From: Thiocapsa roseilacustris
GTDB lineage: Bacteria; Pseudomonadota; Gammaproteobacteria; Chromatiales; Chromatiaceae
Direction of reading: 5' to 3'
NCBI RefSeq assembly: GCF_041903755.1
Contig: NZ_JBBWVE010000013.1
Span: 91,898 to 155,897, forward strand
Length of the DNA: 64,000 nt
Below, piece after piece: positions 1 to 8,134 of this stretch; the stretch's first letter is position 1, and every line of letters begins with the position of its first letter. The notes beneath the pieces were generated by a model that was not told the DNA's origin, searched no databases, and saw only the letters and a program-made list of their open reading frames with translations. Both the position numbers and the translations under genes were made by a program.

Positions 1-442
1 CCGGCCGTTCCAGCCCGGTCCCGAGAACGGCATCGACCAGGACATCCGAGCGCCGCGGCAGTCCCCGATAAGGCTCGATCGTCCCACCCGCGTCGCGCCA
101 GGCATCGCGACTGATGGCCGCATCGCCCGTCACACGCTGCGGATCTCCGAGCTGCAGCAGGCGCACGCCCAGACCTTCGGCCCGCGCCAAGCGCGCGATC
201 ACATAGCCGTCTCCGCCGTTGTTGCCGACACCGACGAGCACCGTGAGATCGCGCGCATCGGGCCAACGTTCACGCAGGATCCGATAGGCGACCTCCCCGG
301 CCCGGTTCATCAGCGCGATACCCGGGATGCCGTGCTGCTCGATCGCGCAGCGGTCGAGGCTACGCACCTGCTCGGCGCGATAGAGCGCATGCGGCAGGCG
401 ATCGCGGTCGGGCATCGGGTTAATCCGCGTAGGGGATGACAT
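1..442 (-). CDS. nnr: NAD(P)H-hydrate epimerase, N-terminal part (runs off the left edge)
   Basis: This is the N-terminal ~147 residues of the YjeF_N-type epimerase that interconverts R- and S-NAD(P)HX during repair of hydrated nicotinamide cofactors. The reverse strand reads MPDRDRLPHALYRAEQVRSL near the start, then the family motif GVGNNGGDGYVIARL, then VDAVLGTGL just before the edge. The ATG at 442 is the first in frame; a second Met lies ten codons in. In E. coli the protein is fused to an ADP-dependent dehydratase; that part would lie outside the window. It is divergent from queG, as in E. coli, and tsaE would be expected next. Family assignment is firm; the fused second domain cannot be checked here. 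Confidence 0.9.
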   Translation of the reverse strand, partial: MSSPTRINPMPDRDRLPHALYRAEQVRSLDRCAIEQHGIPGIALMNRAGEVAYRILRERWPDARDLTVLVGVGNNGGDGYVIARLARAEGLGVRLLQLGDPQRVTGDAAISRDAWRDAGGTIEPYRGLPRRSDVLVDAVLGTGLERP

Positions 443-666
443 GTGATGCTCCCGCGCGGGCTCGATTGCAGGCGACGCAAGCGACATCGCGCAGGACGCG
501 GATCACGTCGATAAAGCTGAATATCGTCAGACGATCGGCGTTCATGGATCCCGATGTGGTTGATGGGTTTGCTCGATGGCGCCATCCCCGAACAAAGCGT
601 TCGAGTCGGCTCAGGATGCGGTCTATCCTTCGGGAATCCGCAATCGCCGAGGCACGACGATCCCGA

Positions 667-1713
667 ATGATTCCGCCCGCCGAGCTTGTCGCCCGCATCA
701 AGCGCCGGGGTTTGGAGCTCGGCTTCCAACAGGTCGGGATCACCGACACCGACCTTGCGTCGGCCGAGTCGCGCCTGCTGAGCTGGCTGGCCGAAGGCCG
801 TCACGGCACCATGGATTACATGGCCCGACACGGGCTGAAGCGCTCGCGCCCGGCCGAGCTGGTGCCCGGCACGGTTCGGGTGATCTCGGTGCGGATGGAC
901 TATCTGCCCGAGTCGCACCAAGCGATGCAGGCCGCGCTCGAGGAGCCGCCGCGCGCCTTCATCTCGCGCTACGCACTGGGCCGCGACTATCACAAGCTGC
1001 TCAGACGGCGACTGCAACGCCTCGCCGAGCATATCCTCGCCGAAATCGGCCCCTTCGGCTACCGGGTCTTCGTCGACTCCGCGCCCGTCTTGGAGAAACC
1101 CTTGGCCGCGAAGGCCGGGCTCGGCTGGATCGGCAAGCATACCAACCTCGTCCACCCCAAGGCCGGCTCCTGGTTCTTCCTCGGCGAGATTTACACCGAT
1201 CTCGCACTGCCGATCGATACCCCGATTGCCGATCACTGCGGCCGCTGTCGGGCCTGCATCGAGGTCTGTCCGACCCGTGCGATCGTCGCGCCCTACGCGC
1301 TGGATGCCCGCTTATGCATCTCCTACCTGACGATCGAGCACGCCGGAAGCATCCCGGAGCCGCTCCGCCCGCTGATGGGCAACCGCATCTACGGCTGCGA
1401 CGACTGTCAGTTGGTCTGTCCCTGGAATCGCTTCGCGCGGCTCGCCGCAGAGCCGGATTTTCAAGCACGCCACGGACTGGATACGGCCTCGCTGGTCGAG
1501 GTCTTCGGCTGGGACGAGTCGACCTTTCTCGACCGAACGCAAGGCTCCGCGATCCGTCGCATCGGCCACATCCGCTGGCTGCGAAACATCGCCGTCGCGC
1601 TCGGCAACGCACCCTCCTCACCCGAGGTCAAACAGGCCCTGAGCGCCCGTGCAGACCATCCCGACGCCCTGATTCGGGAGCATGTCGGCTGGGCGCTCCG
1701 GTGGATCGGTTAA
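667..1713 (+). CDS. queG: epoxyqueuosine reductase QueG
   Basis: Catalyses the last step of queuosine synthesis, reducing epoxyqueuosine in tRNA with cobalamin and two 4Fe-4S clusters. The cluster ligands are visible as CGRCRACIEVCP (about residues 190-201) and CDDCQLVCPW (about 243-252). An N-terminal cobalamin-binding reductase region (SVRMDYLP, ALGRDYHKLL) and a short HEAT-like tail are present. The ATG at 667 gives 348 residues beginning MIPPAELVARIKRRGLELGF, matching where homologues begin; the frame is open further upstream but that part overlaps nnr. The TAA stop is the first TAA of an intergenic repeat element. It converges with orn. Confidence 0.93.
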   Translation: MIPPAELVARIKRRGLELGFQQVGITDTDLASAESRLLSWLAEGRHGTMDYMARHGLKRSRPAELVPGTVRVISVRMDYLPESHQAMQAALEEPPRAFISRYALGRDYHKLLRRRLQRLAEHILAEIGPFGYRVFVDSAPVLEKPLAAKAGLGWIGKHTNLVHPKAGSWFFLGEIYTDLALPIDTPIADHCGRCRACIEVCPTRAIVAPYALDARLCISYLTIEHAGSIPEPLRPLMGNRIYGCDDCQLVCPWNRFARLAAEPDFQARHGLDTASLVEVFGWDESTFLDRTQGSAIRRIGHIRWLRNIAVALGNAPSSPEVKQALSARADHPDALIREHVGWALRWIG

Positions 1714-1903
1714 ACCGCGTCCAGAGCGACATGCGTCGTTTTCATTGTGCGTTTGGCTTCGGAGATATCCTCGATCCCGGTGAGACGCGGTTTAGAATTT
1801 GATTTTTTGAATACTTTAAACCGCGCCAGCTCCGACAGTCATCGGAGCTGACGCGGCCAATCCACTCCACCACATGACGCATACAGCACCGGGCGCGATT
1901 TAA
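1710..1903. repeat. TAAACCGCG two-module element, copy A
   Basis: A 194-bp element filling the whole gap between the convergent genes queG and orn. The left module runs from TTAAACCGCGTCC to GACGCGGTTTAG, then an AT-rich linker (1796-1814), then the right module from TTTAAACCGCGCC to GGGCGCGATTTAA. The right module holds a perfect 9-bp hairpin (1827-1835 with 1842-1850). Both outer ends supply stop codons: TAA at 1711-1713 for queG and, on the other strand, TAA at 1902-1900 for orn. Confidence 0.85.
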
Positions 1904-2448
1904 ACCGCCCGCAAAAGATGCGTGCGATAATGTTTCAGCTCGTCGATCGACTCGCGGATATCGTCGAGGGCTAGGTGTCGCGATTCTTTCTTGAAGGCAC
2001 TCGCCACGTCGGGCGCCCAGCGTTGCGCGAGGATCTTGAGCGTGCTCACGTCCAGATTTCGATAGTGGCAGTAGGCCTCGAGCTTCGGCATCCAGAGCGC
2101 GAGGAAGCGCCGGTCCTGACAGATGCTGTTTCCGCACAAGGGCGAGGCGCCGGCCGGGACGAAATCCGCGAGGAAGCGCAGGGTCGTCGATTCGGCATGG
2201 GATACGCTCTGCGTGCTCGCGCGTACCCGATCGAGCAGGCCGGAGCGGCCGTGATGGTCGCGATTCCAGTCGTCCATGCCCGCAAGAACGGCCTCGGGCT
2301 GATGGATCGCAACGACGGGACCCTCGGCCAGGATGCGAAGATCGCTGTCGGTGATCATGGTCGCGATCTCGAGGATGCGATCGGTCGCGGGGTCGAGCCC
2401 CGTCATCTCGAGATCGAGCCAGATCAGATTATTCTCGTTCTTGGTCAA
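1900..2448 (-). CDS. orn: oligoribonuclease
   Basis: 3'-5' exoribonuclease of the DEDDh class that degrades 2-5 nt RNAs and pGpG, the last step of c-di-GMP turnover. The catalytic residues are in IWLDLEMTGLD (D, E), GNSICQDRRF (D) and HLALDDIRESI (H, D). A TTG start at 2448 gives 182 residues (E. coli has 181) beginning (M)TKNENNLIWLDLEMTG, and has a good Shine-Dalgarno (AGGAG about 9 bases upstream). The ATG at 2517 would add a non-homologous 23-residue tail. The stop codon lies in repeat copy A. The c-di-GMP link is of note because a GGDEF protein is encoded at the other end of the window. Confidence 0.93.
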   Translation of the reverse strand: MTKNENNLIWLDLEMTGLDPATDRILEIATMITDSDLRILAEGPVVAIHQPEAVLAGMDDWNRDHHGRSGLLDRVRASTQSVSHAESTTLRFLADFVPAGASPLCGNSICQDRRFLALWMPKLEAYCHYRNLDVSTLKILAQRWAPDVASAFKKESRHLALDDIRESIDELKHYRTHLLRAV

Positions 2449-2655
2449 ATGCCTGCTCTCCTGCAATCCGTCAACGGGTAAGCCGACCGCCTGGTCTAAC
2501 ACGGCGGTCGACACCATGATCGGGTAGGGTAGCGGCCTTCCCGCCTGCTGGCGACCCTTGAACCTGTCCGGCGAGACATTGGCGGAATCGAGCAGAATGC
2601 CGCAGACGGCCGAAATCGCCTTGTTGTTTTCCAACAATCCTCCGGAGTCTCTTTC

Positions 2656-2949
2656 ATGAAGATCCAGTCCATACTCCTTGGCGTGACCACAGCCGCGCTT
2701 CTCGGCCTCGGTTCGGTCGCGGCACAGGCGCAACCCAGCGAGAACGCCGGGGAGCTCTACGAAGAAAACTGTCTGAGCTGCCACGGCAGCGAGATCTACA
2801 CGCGCGAGGGGCGCATGGTCACCTCGATCGACGGACTCGAGCGTCAGGTACAACGCTGCGAGACCGCGCTCGGGCTGCGGTGGTTCGATGAAGACATCAA
2901 GGACGTGGCCGCCTATCTAAATCATCACTTCTACAGTTTCGAGCGCTGA
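2656..2949 (+). CDS. small periplasmic c-type cytochrome
   Basis: A 97-residue monohaem cytochrome c. A signal peptide (MKIQSILLGVTTAALLGLG, cleaved near AQA-QP) sends it to the periplasm. The haem motif CLSCH follows at about residue 38-42, and the C-terminal half (ETALGLRWFDEDIKDVAAYL) is the usual last helix; the axial Met is probably M54 or is missing. It starts 207 bases from orn on the opposite strand and ends 4 bases before rsgA, so it is probably cotranscribed with rsgA. It sits inside the otherwise conserved orn/rsgA pair. An electron-carrier role is inferred; the partner is unknown. Confidence 0.85.
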   Translation: MKIQSILLGVTTAALLGLGSVAAQAQPSENAGELYEENCLSCHGSEIYTREGRMVTSIDGLERQVQRCETALGLRWFDEDIKDVAAYLNHHFYSFER

Positions 2950-2953
2950 GCCG

Positions 2954-3967
2954 GTGACGAAACGGCGGCTGTCCGGACGCCAGATCGAGCGGATCCAAAC
3001 CATCCAGGACCGCCGCCGCCAGCGCCTCGCCTCGCGCGTTGACAACGCCTTATCCGAGATCGAAGGCGAGCCGCTGCCTACGGAGGGCCGGGTGGTCGTC
3101 CGACACGGTGCCAATCTGGCGGTCGAGGACGCCGACGGCGACATCACCCATTGTCTGTCGCGTCAGAACATCGGTCATCCGGTCTGCGGGGATCGCGTGG
3201 TCTGGCAACGCACCGCGGACAACCAAGGTGTTGTCACCGCCATCCTGACGCGGCAAACCCTGCTGAGTCGCCCCGACTTCGGCGGTCGCGACAAGCCATT
3301 GGCGGCCAATCTGACGCGCCTGGTGATCCTGATCGCCCCGCGGCCGGAGCCGAGCGACTATCTGATCGATCAGTATCTGGTTGCGGCGGAGACCATGGGT
3401 GTCCAGGCCATCATCGTGGCCAACAAGATGGACCTGCTCGACGCGACCGAGCGTGCGGCGTTTCAGGAGCGCTTCGCCCACTATGCGGCGATCGGTTATC
3501 CCCTCCTCTGGACCAGTCTGCGCGAACCGGACACCCTGACTGCACTCTTCGGCCATCTCAGCGGGCAAACGAGCATCCTGGTGGGCCAGTCCGGCGTCGG
3601 CAAATCATCCTTGGTCAAAGTGCTGCTGCCGGACCGCGAGATCCAGATCGGTCGACTTTCCAAGGCGACCGGACTCGGCCGCCACACCACCTCGGCGGCC
3701 ACCTGCTATCGGTTGCCCGCCGACGGCGCCTTGATCGACTCGCCCGGAGTGCGCAGCTTCCGCACCGGCCCGCTCGACCGCGATGCCCTGCAACAAGGGT
3801 TTTGCGACCTCCGCCCCTACATCGGACACTGCCGATTCGCCGACTGCCGACATGACCAGGAGCCCGACTGCGCCATCCACGGCGCCGTCGCAGCGGGCCT
3901 AATCGACCCGCGGCGACTCGCCAACTTCAAACATCTGCTGGCGGAAGCGGAGCAGGCACGCACTTAA
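2954..3967 (+). CDS. rsgA: ribosome small-subunit-dependent GTPase RsgA
   Basis: Circularly permuted GTPase that helps mature the 30S subunit. Motif order is that of the permuted family: NKMDLLD (G4), then GQSGVGKSSL (G1), RHTTSAAT (G2 region), DSPGVRSF (G3). An OB-fold precedes them, and a C-terminal zinc finger (CRFADCRHDQEPDCAIH) follows. The start is GTG at 2954, four bases after the cytochrome stop. The TAA stop (3965-3967) belongs to the end of repeat copy B. Length (337) is normal. Confidence 0.94.
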   Translation: MTKRRLSGRQIERIQTIQDRRRQRLASRVDNALSEIEGEPLPTEGRVVVRHGANLAVEDADGDITHCLSRQNIGHPVCGDRVVWQRTADNQGVVTAILTRQTLLSRPDFGGRDKPLAANLTRLVILIAPRPEPSDYLIDQYLVAAETMGVQAIIVANKMDLLDATERAAFQERFAHYAAIGYPLLWTSLREPDTLTALFGHLSGQTSILVGQSGVGKSSLVKVLLPDREIQIGRLSKATGLGRHTTSAATCYRLPADGALIDSPGVRSFRTGPLDRDALQQGFCDLRPYIGHCRFADCRHDQEPDCAIHGAVAAGLIDPRRLANFKHLLAEAEQART

Positions 3968-4157
3968 ACCGCGCCCGGTGCGGTATGCGATGTTTTTGGG
4001 TGGGGTCGGCCCCGGCAGATTTGACGACCGCTGGAGCCTGCGCGGTTTAAGAGATTAAAAAATGGATGGTTTTGAACCGCGTCCCCGCTACAAGCTGCGG
4101 ATGCACCAAACGTCGAACTCACGCGAAAGTGAGCATCTCGCTCTGGACGCGGTTTAA
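3964..4157. repeat. TAAACCGCG two-module element, copy B (reverse orientation)
   Basis: Same element as copy A but inverted: the GCGCC-type module comes first, then the AT-rich linker (about 4050-4074), then the GCGTCC-type module ending GGACGCGGTTTAA. Its first TAA is the rsgA stop; its last base is 36 bases before the EVE gene start. The complement carries a TTCG-loop hairpin around 4119-4136, with one wobble pair and one mismatch. Confidence 0.85.
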
Positions 4158-4193
4158 GCCCCGTCACGCGATGCCCAATCAGGACACGACAGG

Positions 4194-4685
4194 ATGAGCT
4201 ATTGGCTGATGAAATCCGAGCCGGACGCCTTCGGTCTCGACGACTTGGCCGCACGCCCCGACCGGACCGAGCCCTGGGACGGGGTGCGCAACTATCAGGC
4301 CCGCAACATGCTGCGCGACGCGATGCGTCCGGGCGACCACATCCTCTTCTATCACTCCAACTGTGCCGTGCCGGGCGTGGTCGGAATCGCCGAGGTGGCA
4401 AGCGAGGCCTATCCCGACAGCACCGCCTTCGATCCGGAGGCCAAGTATTTCGACCCCAAGAGCGATCCGGAAAAACCGCGGTGGTATCTGGTGGAGGTCC
4501 GGTACGTGCGCCATTTGAAACGCACCATCTCGCTCGCCGAGCTCAAGGCGCACGCCGAGGGTGCGCTCGCCGGCTTTCCGCTCGTGCGCAACGGTAATCG
4601 GCTCTCCGTCATGCCGGTCACGCCCGAGCAATGGGACTTCATCCTCGGTCTGGAGTCCGAGGCCGAAGCCGAAGCGGGTTCTTAG
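4194..4685 (+). CDS. EVE domain-containing protein
   Basis: A 163-residue single-domain protein of the EVE (PUA-like) family. It opens MSYWLMKSEPDAF and carries WDGVRNYQARNMLRD and GDHILFYHSN, all diagnostic. EVE proteins are thought to recognise modified bases in DNA or RNA; in bacteria they occur beside restriction systems or alone as housekeeping genes. The only nuclease-like neighbour is the shortened gene that follows. Cytosolic, no membrane segment. Confidence 0.9.
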   Translation: MSYWLMKSEPDAFGLDDLAARPDRTEPWDGVRNYQARNMLRDAMRPGDHILFYHSNCAVPGVVGIAEVASEAYPDSTAFDPEAKYFDPKSDPEKPRWYLVEVRYVRHLKRTISLAELKAHAEGALAGFPLVRNGNRLSVMPVTPEQWDFILGLESEAEAEAGS

Positions 4686-4749
4686 TTGATTTCCGGGAAA
4701 GGATCTACCGGCAGAGCCGAAACCAAGAAAAGTGGTCGAAGGCTCTACT

Positions 4750-4803
4750 CGTTGTCGTTGTCGTTGTCGCAATCGGATTCCGGACGAACACGACAACGAC
4801 AAC
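4750..4803. repeat. GTTGTCGTT inverted repeat, copy 1
   Basis: An inverted repeat whose arms are CGTTGTCGTTGTCG (from 4750) and CGACAACGACAAC (ending 4803), with about 25 bases between. It lies between the EVE gene and the ATPase-nuclease gene. A related palindrome with the same arms lies at 18269-18314, so this is a dispersed repeat. Confidence 0.6.
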
Positions 4804-4958
4804 AAAAATTTCTGGGACGGTTTGCTCAAAACTTGCGGCTTAAGGGACTCGATGCCTTCCAGGCATGCGCAGTCGGGGTGCCTATTCTTGGAAATCACCT
4901 TATCTATGAAGATGGTTCGGCTAAGAATCCAGTCGGTTTCGCGCCGTCGAGGTCCGCC

Positions 4959-5975
4959 ATGCACCGCCGTAAACTGCCGATCGGGATCCAGACCTTCGCC
5001 AAGATTCGGGAGGATGATTTTTATTATGTCGACAAGACCGCCTTCATCCGCCAGTTGGTCGACGAGGGCAGCCAGTATTTCCTGTCGCGCCCGCGGCGCT
5101 TCGGCAAGTCGCTGCTGATCGATACCCTCGCGGAGCTCTTCGCCGGCAACGAGCCCTTGTTTCGAGGGCTCGCGATCCATCCGCATTGGGACTGGACAAC
5201 CCCTTATCCGGTCATTCGGATCAGCTTCGGCGGGGGTGTGGTGCGCGATCGCGTCGAGCTCGATCAGCGGATCCTGGATCTCTTGTCCCGCAACCAACGC
5301 GCGCTTGGCCTGGCCTGTCGCGACAACACGGACGTCGTGGGTTGTTTTGCCGAGTTGCTCGCGCTGGCCCATGCCGCCACCGGCAAACGCGCCGTGGTGC
5401 TGGTGGACGAATACGACAAGCCGATCCTCGACAACCTGAGCGACGCGAAGACCGCGCGTGAGCTCCGCGACGGACTGCGCGATCTCTATTCGGTCATCAA
5501 GGACAACGACGCCCTCCTGAAAGGCTTGATGGGCGACCCCATGCAGGCCGATCGGGCCGTCAGTCGGCTCTACGACGTGCTCGTCGCCGGCGACTTCGCG
5601 GCCTTGCGCGCCCATCTCGAAAGCCTCTTCGCGTCTATCCCCTATCCCTGGCACACCGGCAATCCGATCGCCCGTTTCGAGGGCTACTATGCGAGCGTCT
5701 TCTACAGCCATCTGGCCGCGCTGGGCTTGGACCTAACCCCGGAGGAGACGAGCAGCCAAGGCCGTATCGACCTGACCCTGAAGTTCAACGACTGCATCTG
5801 GCTGTTTGAATTCAAAGTCGTCGAGCTGGTACCGGACGGGCGAGCGCTCCAACAAATCAAGGACCGCGGCTACGCGGATAAATACCGCGCCCTGGGTCAG
5901 CCAATCCACCAGATCGGGATCGAATTCAGTCGCGAGCGCTGCGCACTGGTCGGCTTCGAGGTGGAAACGCTGTGA
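4959..5975 (+). CDS. AAA-ATPase-like / PD-(D/E)XK nuclease family protein, internally shortened
   Basis: Belongs to the AAA-ATPase-like (DUF1703-type) family common in Chromatiaceae and Bacteroidetes. It starts MHRRKLPIGIQTFAKIRED at an ATG that matches family starts. Walker A-like SRPRRFGKSLL and Walker B VVLVDEYDKPI are intact. The C-terminal nuclease core is present as RIDLTLKF...WLFEFK, with D, E and K in place. Family members as I recall them are about 520-570 residues; this one has 339. The missing part is the middle: after LYSVIKDNDA the sequence jumps to LLKGLMGDP, skipping the sensor and helical region. The frame is kept, so this is an in-frame internal deletion. Function is unknown; a defence or mobile role is often suspected. 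Confidence 0.8.
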   Translation: MHRRKLPIGIQTFAKIREDDFYYVDKTAFIRQLVDEGSQYFLSRPRRFGKSLLIDTLAELFAGNEPLFRGLAIHPHWDWTTPYPVIRISFGGGVVRDRVELDQRILDLLSRNQRALGLACRDNTDVVGCFAELLALAHAATGKRAVVLVDEYDKPILDNLSDAKTARELRDGLRDLYSVIKDNDALLKGLMGDPMQADRAVSRLYDVLVAGDFAALRAHLESLFASIPYPWHTGNPIARFEGYYASVFYSHLAALGLDLTPEETSSQGRIDLTLKFNDCIWLFEFKVVELVPDGRALQQIKDRGYADKYRALGQPIHQIGIEFSRERCALVGFEVETL

Positions 5976-6071
5976 ATCTCCGGCCGCGGATGGCGATCTG
6001 CGCGGTCGCCCGCGGTGTGTGATCCACGCCATGCGAACGGACTTCGGGCGATCTCCGAAAAATTCCCTACC

Positions 6072-6114
6072 CGTAGGTTGTACTGACGATAGGAAGCACA
6101 ACGGCCGCCGGCAG
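6072..6114. repeat. GTAGGTTGTGC-type palindromic repeat, copy 1 (partial)
   Basis: Reads CCGTAGGTTGTACTGACGAT then AGGAAGCACAACGGCCGCCGG. This matches one arm of the full palindrome after zwf (17914-17990, opposite strand). It occupies the gap between the convergent ATPase-nuclease gene and the 118-residue gene. The GTAG foot resembles REP sequences. Confidence 0.55.
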
Positions 6115-6176
6115 GGAGCGTTCCGGTGCGCAGCTCGGCATAACGGTTTCCGGAATTCGCCTCAAAGGCGCCCGGA

Positions 6177-6533
6177 TCACATCAATCGGACGACGGATGC
6201 CTGCTGCAGCCCGAGCGCCTGCTGGCCCAGCTTGAGTGCCTGCTCGGCGAAGGCGTCCAGATCGCCCCAGCGATCGTCCGTATCCACCACCTCCGACATG
6301 ACCTCGCCGACGATACCGAGCCGGTAGGCGCCGTCGGCACGCTCGGCGGGCGGGCTTGGCTCGACACAGACATAGAAGACGGGCTCGCGTTGCCCTTGGG
6401 GCACAAAGGCAAGGATGTATCGATAGGCACGGCCGTCGCCGCTCTCGATCTCGCCGAGCAGCGAGGCGCTGTGGCTGCCGATCTGATAGCGGCGTTTCGG
6501 GATGGCGGTCTTGATGACTGGGCGGTCTTGCAT
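6177..6533 (-). CDS. conserved hypothetical protein (118 aa)
   Basis: A short cytosolic protein that I cannot name. No signal peptide or membrane segment. It is plausibly coding: an AGGAG sits 7 bases before the ATG at 6533, and composition matches the neighbours. Segments such as RRYQIGSHSASLLGEIESGD and YRYILAFVPQGQREPVFYVC look like a small beta-rich fold, followed by an amphipathic helix (DAFAEQALKLGQQALGLQQA). It lies 105 bases downstream of bioA on the same strand and may be cotranscribed. Confidence 0.65.
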   Translation of the reverse strand: MQDRPVIKTAIPKRRYQIGSHSASLLGEIESGDGRAYRYILAFVPQGQREPVFYVCVEPSPPAERADGAYRLGIVGEVMSEVVDTDDRWGDLDAFAEQALKLGQQALGLQQASVVRLM

Positions 6534-6638
6534 GGCACGGCTCCTGATGCATGTCGAATCTGGCGCGGTTTCGTCGCTCTGTCCTGCACGTGGGGACGTT
6601 CGGGCGGCAACGCAGGCCGAAGCAGCTGCGGTTCTGCA

Positions 6639-7937
6639 CTATCCAGATGACTCCACCGCCATCTCCCCGAGGACGGACACGACCGATGCGCAGAGCATCG
6701 CAAGCTCCTCGTCGGTGACGATGTAGGGCGGCATCAGATAGACGAGTCGGCCGAACGGGCGCACCCAAACCCCGCGCGCGACGAAACGGCGCTGGATCTC
6801 GCGCATGGACACGGGCGCGCACATCTCGACCACGCCGATCGCGCCGAGCACGCGCACCTCGGCCACACCCGGAAGGTCCCGGCAGCCCGCCAGTCCGGCG
6901 CCGAGACCGCGTTCGATCCGCGCGATGTTGGCCCGCCAGTCGGAGGCCAGCAGGAGCTCGATGCTGGCATTGGCGATCGCGCAGGCGAGCGGATTGCCCA
7001 TGAAGGTCGGGCCGTGCATAAAGACGCGGGGGTCGCCCGAGGAGATAGTCCGGGCGACCCGATCGGTCGCGAGCGTCGCGGCGAGCGTGAGATAACCGCC
7101 GGTCAGGGCCTTGCCGAGTGTCATGATGTCCGGGGCGATGCCCGCATGCTCGCAGGCGAAGAGCGCGCCGGTGCGGCCGAAGCCGGTCGCGATCTCGTCG
7201 GCGATCAGGAGCACCTCGAAGCGGTCGCAGAGCCGGCGAACCTCCGCGAGATAGTCCGCGCTGTAGAAGCGCATGCCCCCGGCACCCTGCACGATCGGCT
7301 CAAGGATGACCGCGGCCAGCTCCGCGTGATACCGCTCGATCAAGGCCGCAAACTCGGCGATCTGCTCGGGCCGACAGGGTTCGTCGAACCGGCACGCGGG
7401 AGCCGGAGCAAAGACCTGCTCGGGCAACACCCGGCTGAAGAGGTGGTGCATCCCGGTGACGGGATCGCAGACCGACATGGCCCCTTGGGTATCCCCGTGA
7501 TAGCCCGAGCGGATCGTCATGAGCCGGTGCCGCTCGGGTCGCCCGGCGGCCTGCTGGTACTGGATAGCCATCTTGATGGCGACCTCGACCGAGACGGATC
7601 CCGAGTCGCAGAGAAAGACGTGCTGCAGCGACTCCGGAGTCAGCTTCACCAGGGTGTCGACCAAGCGCACAGCCGGCTCGTGTGTCAGCCCGCCGAACAT
7701 GATGTGCGACATGACGTCGAGCTGATCGCGCGCCGCCTGATTCAGGACCGGATGGTTGTAGCCGTGGATGGCGCACCACCAAGAGGACATGCCGTCGATC
7801 AGCTCGCGGCCGTCCATGAGCCGGATCCGACAACCCAAAGCCGAGCGCACCGCATAGACCGGATCGCGATCGATCGTGGAGGTGTAGGGATGCCAGGCGT
7901 GGGCCCGGTCGATCCCGAGCAGCTCGTCCTCTGTCAT
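6639..7937 (-). CDS. bioA: adenosylmethionine-8-amino-7-oxononanoate aminotransferase
   Basis: PLP enzyme of biotin synthesis that aminates KAPA to DAPA with S-adenosylmethionine as donor. Length 432 is typical. Diagnostic parts: HAWHPYTSTIDRDPVYAV at the N-terminus, DGMSSWWCAIHGYNHP, the PLP aspartate in IADEIATGFGRTG, and the Schiff-base lysine in TLGKALTGGYL. The ATG at 7937 aligns with E. coli BioA. Only two bases separate this ATG from repeat copy C, and no clear Shine-Dalgarno is visible, so the leader is made of repeat sequence. Other bio genes are absent from the window. Confidence 0.93.
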   Translation of the reverse strand: MTEDELLGIDRAHAWHPYTSTIDRDPVYAVRSALGCRIRLMDGRELIDGMSSWWCAIHGYNHPVLNQAARDQLDVMSHIMFGGLTHEPAVRLVDTLVKLTPESLQHVFLCDSGSVSVEVAIKMAIQYQQAAGRPERHRLMTIRSGYHGDTQGAMSVCDPVTGMHHLFSRVLPEQVFAPAPACRFDEPCRPEQIAEFAALIERYHAELAAVILEPIVQGAGGMRFYSADYLAEVRRLCDRFEVLLIADEIATGFGRTGALFACEHAGIAPDIMTLGKALTGGYLTLAATLATDRVARTISSGDPRVFMHGPTFMGNPLACAIANASIELLLASDWRANIARIERGLGAGLAGCRDLPGVAEVRVLGAIGVVEMCAPVSMREIQRRFVARGVWVRPFGRLVYLMPPYIVTDEELAMLCASVVSVLGEMAVESSG

Positions 7938-7939
7938 TC

Positions 7940-8134
7940 TAAACCGCGTCCAGAGCGACCAGCGTCATTTTCATGTTGTGTCGGACTCAAGGATCTTTCC
8001 GATCTTTGTCGTAACGCGGTTTAGAATTGAGTATTTTTTAATACTTTAAACCGCGCCAGCTCCGAACAGTTGTCGGAGCTGACGCGGCCAAGCCAGCCCA
8101 ACGAACGATGCGGATCGCACCGGGCGCGGTTTAA
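7940..8134. repeat. TAAACCGCG two-module element, copy C
   Basis: Two-module element in the same orientation as copy A, filling the space between the DUF3482 GTPase gene and bioA (both on the minus strand). Its right end gives the TAA stop of the GTPase gene (8133-8131); its left end is two bases from the bioA start. The right module has a 9-bp hairpin, CAGCTCCGA with TCGGAGCTG, like copy A but with a different loop. Confidence 0.85.

Noticed and set aside
1710..1903. Reading the TAAACCGCG elements as ordinary intrinsic terminators only
   Set aside because: They are ~190 bp, occur inside likely operons and upstream of starts, and have conserved internal sequence; termination may be one effect but does not explain the structure.
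2449..2517. ATG at 2517 as the orn start
   Set aside because: It adds 23 residues with no homology; TTG 2448 has a ribosome site and matches the family length.
4179..5711. A 510-codon antisense frame across the EVE and ATPase-nuclease genes
   Set aside because: It covers two recognised genes on the other strand and has no motifs; a high-GC shadow.
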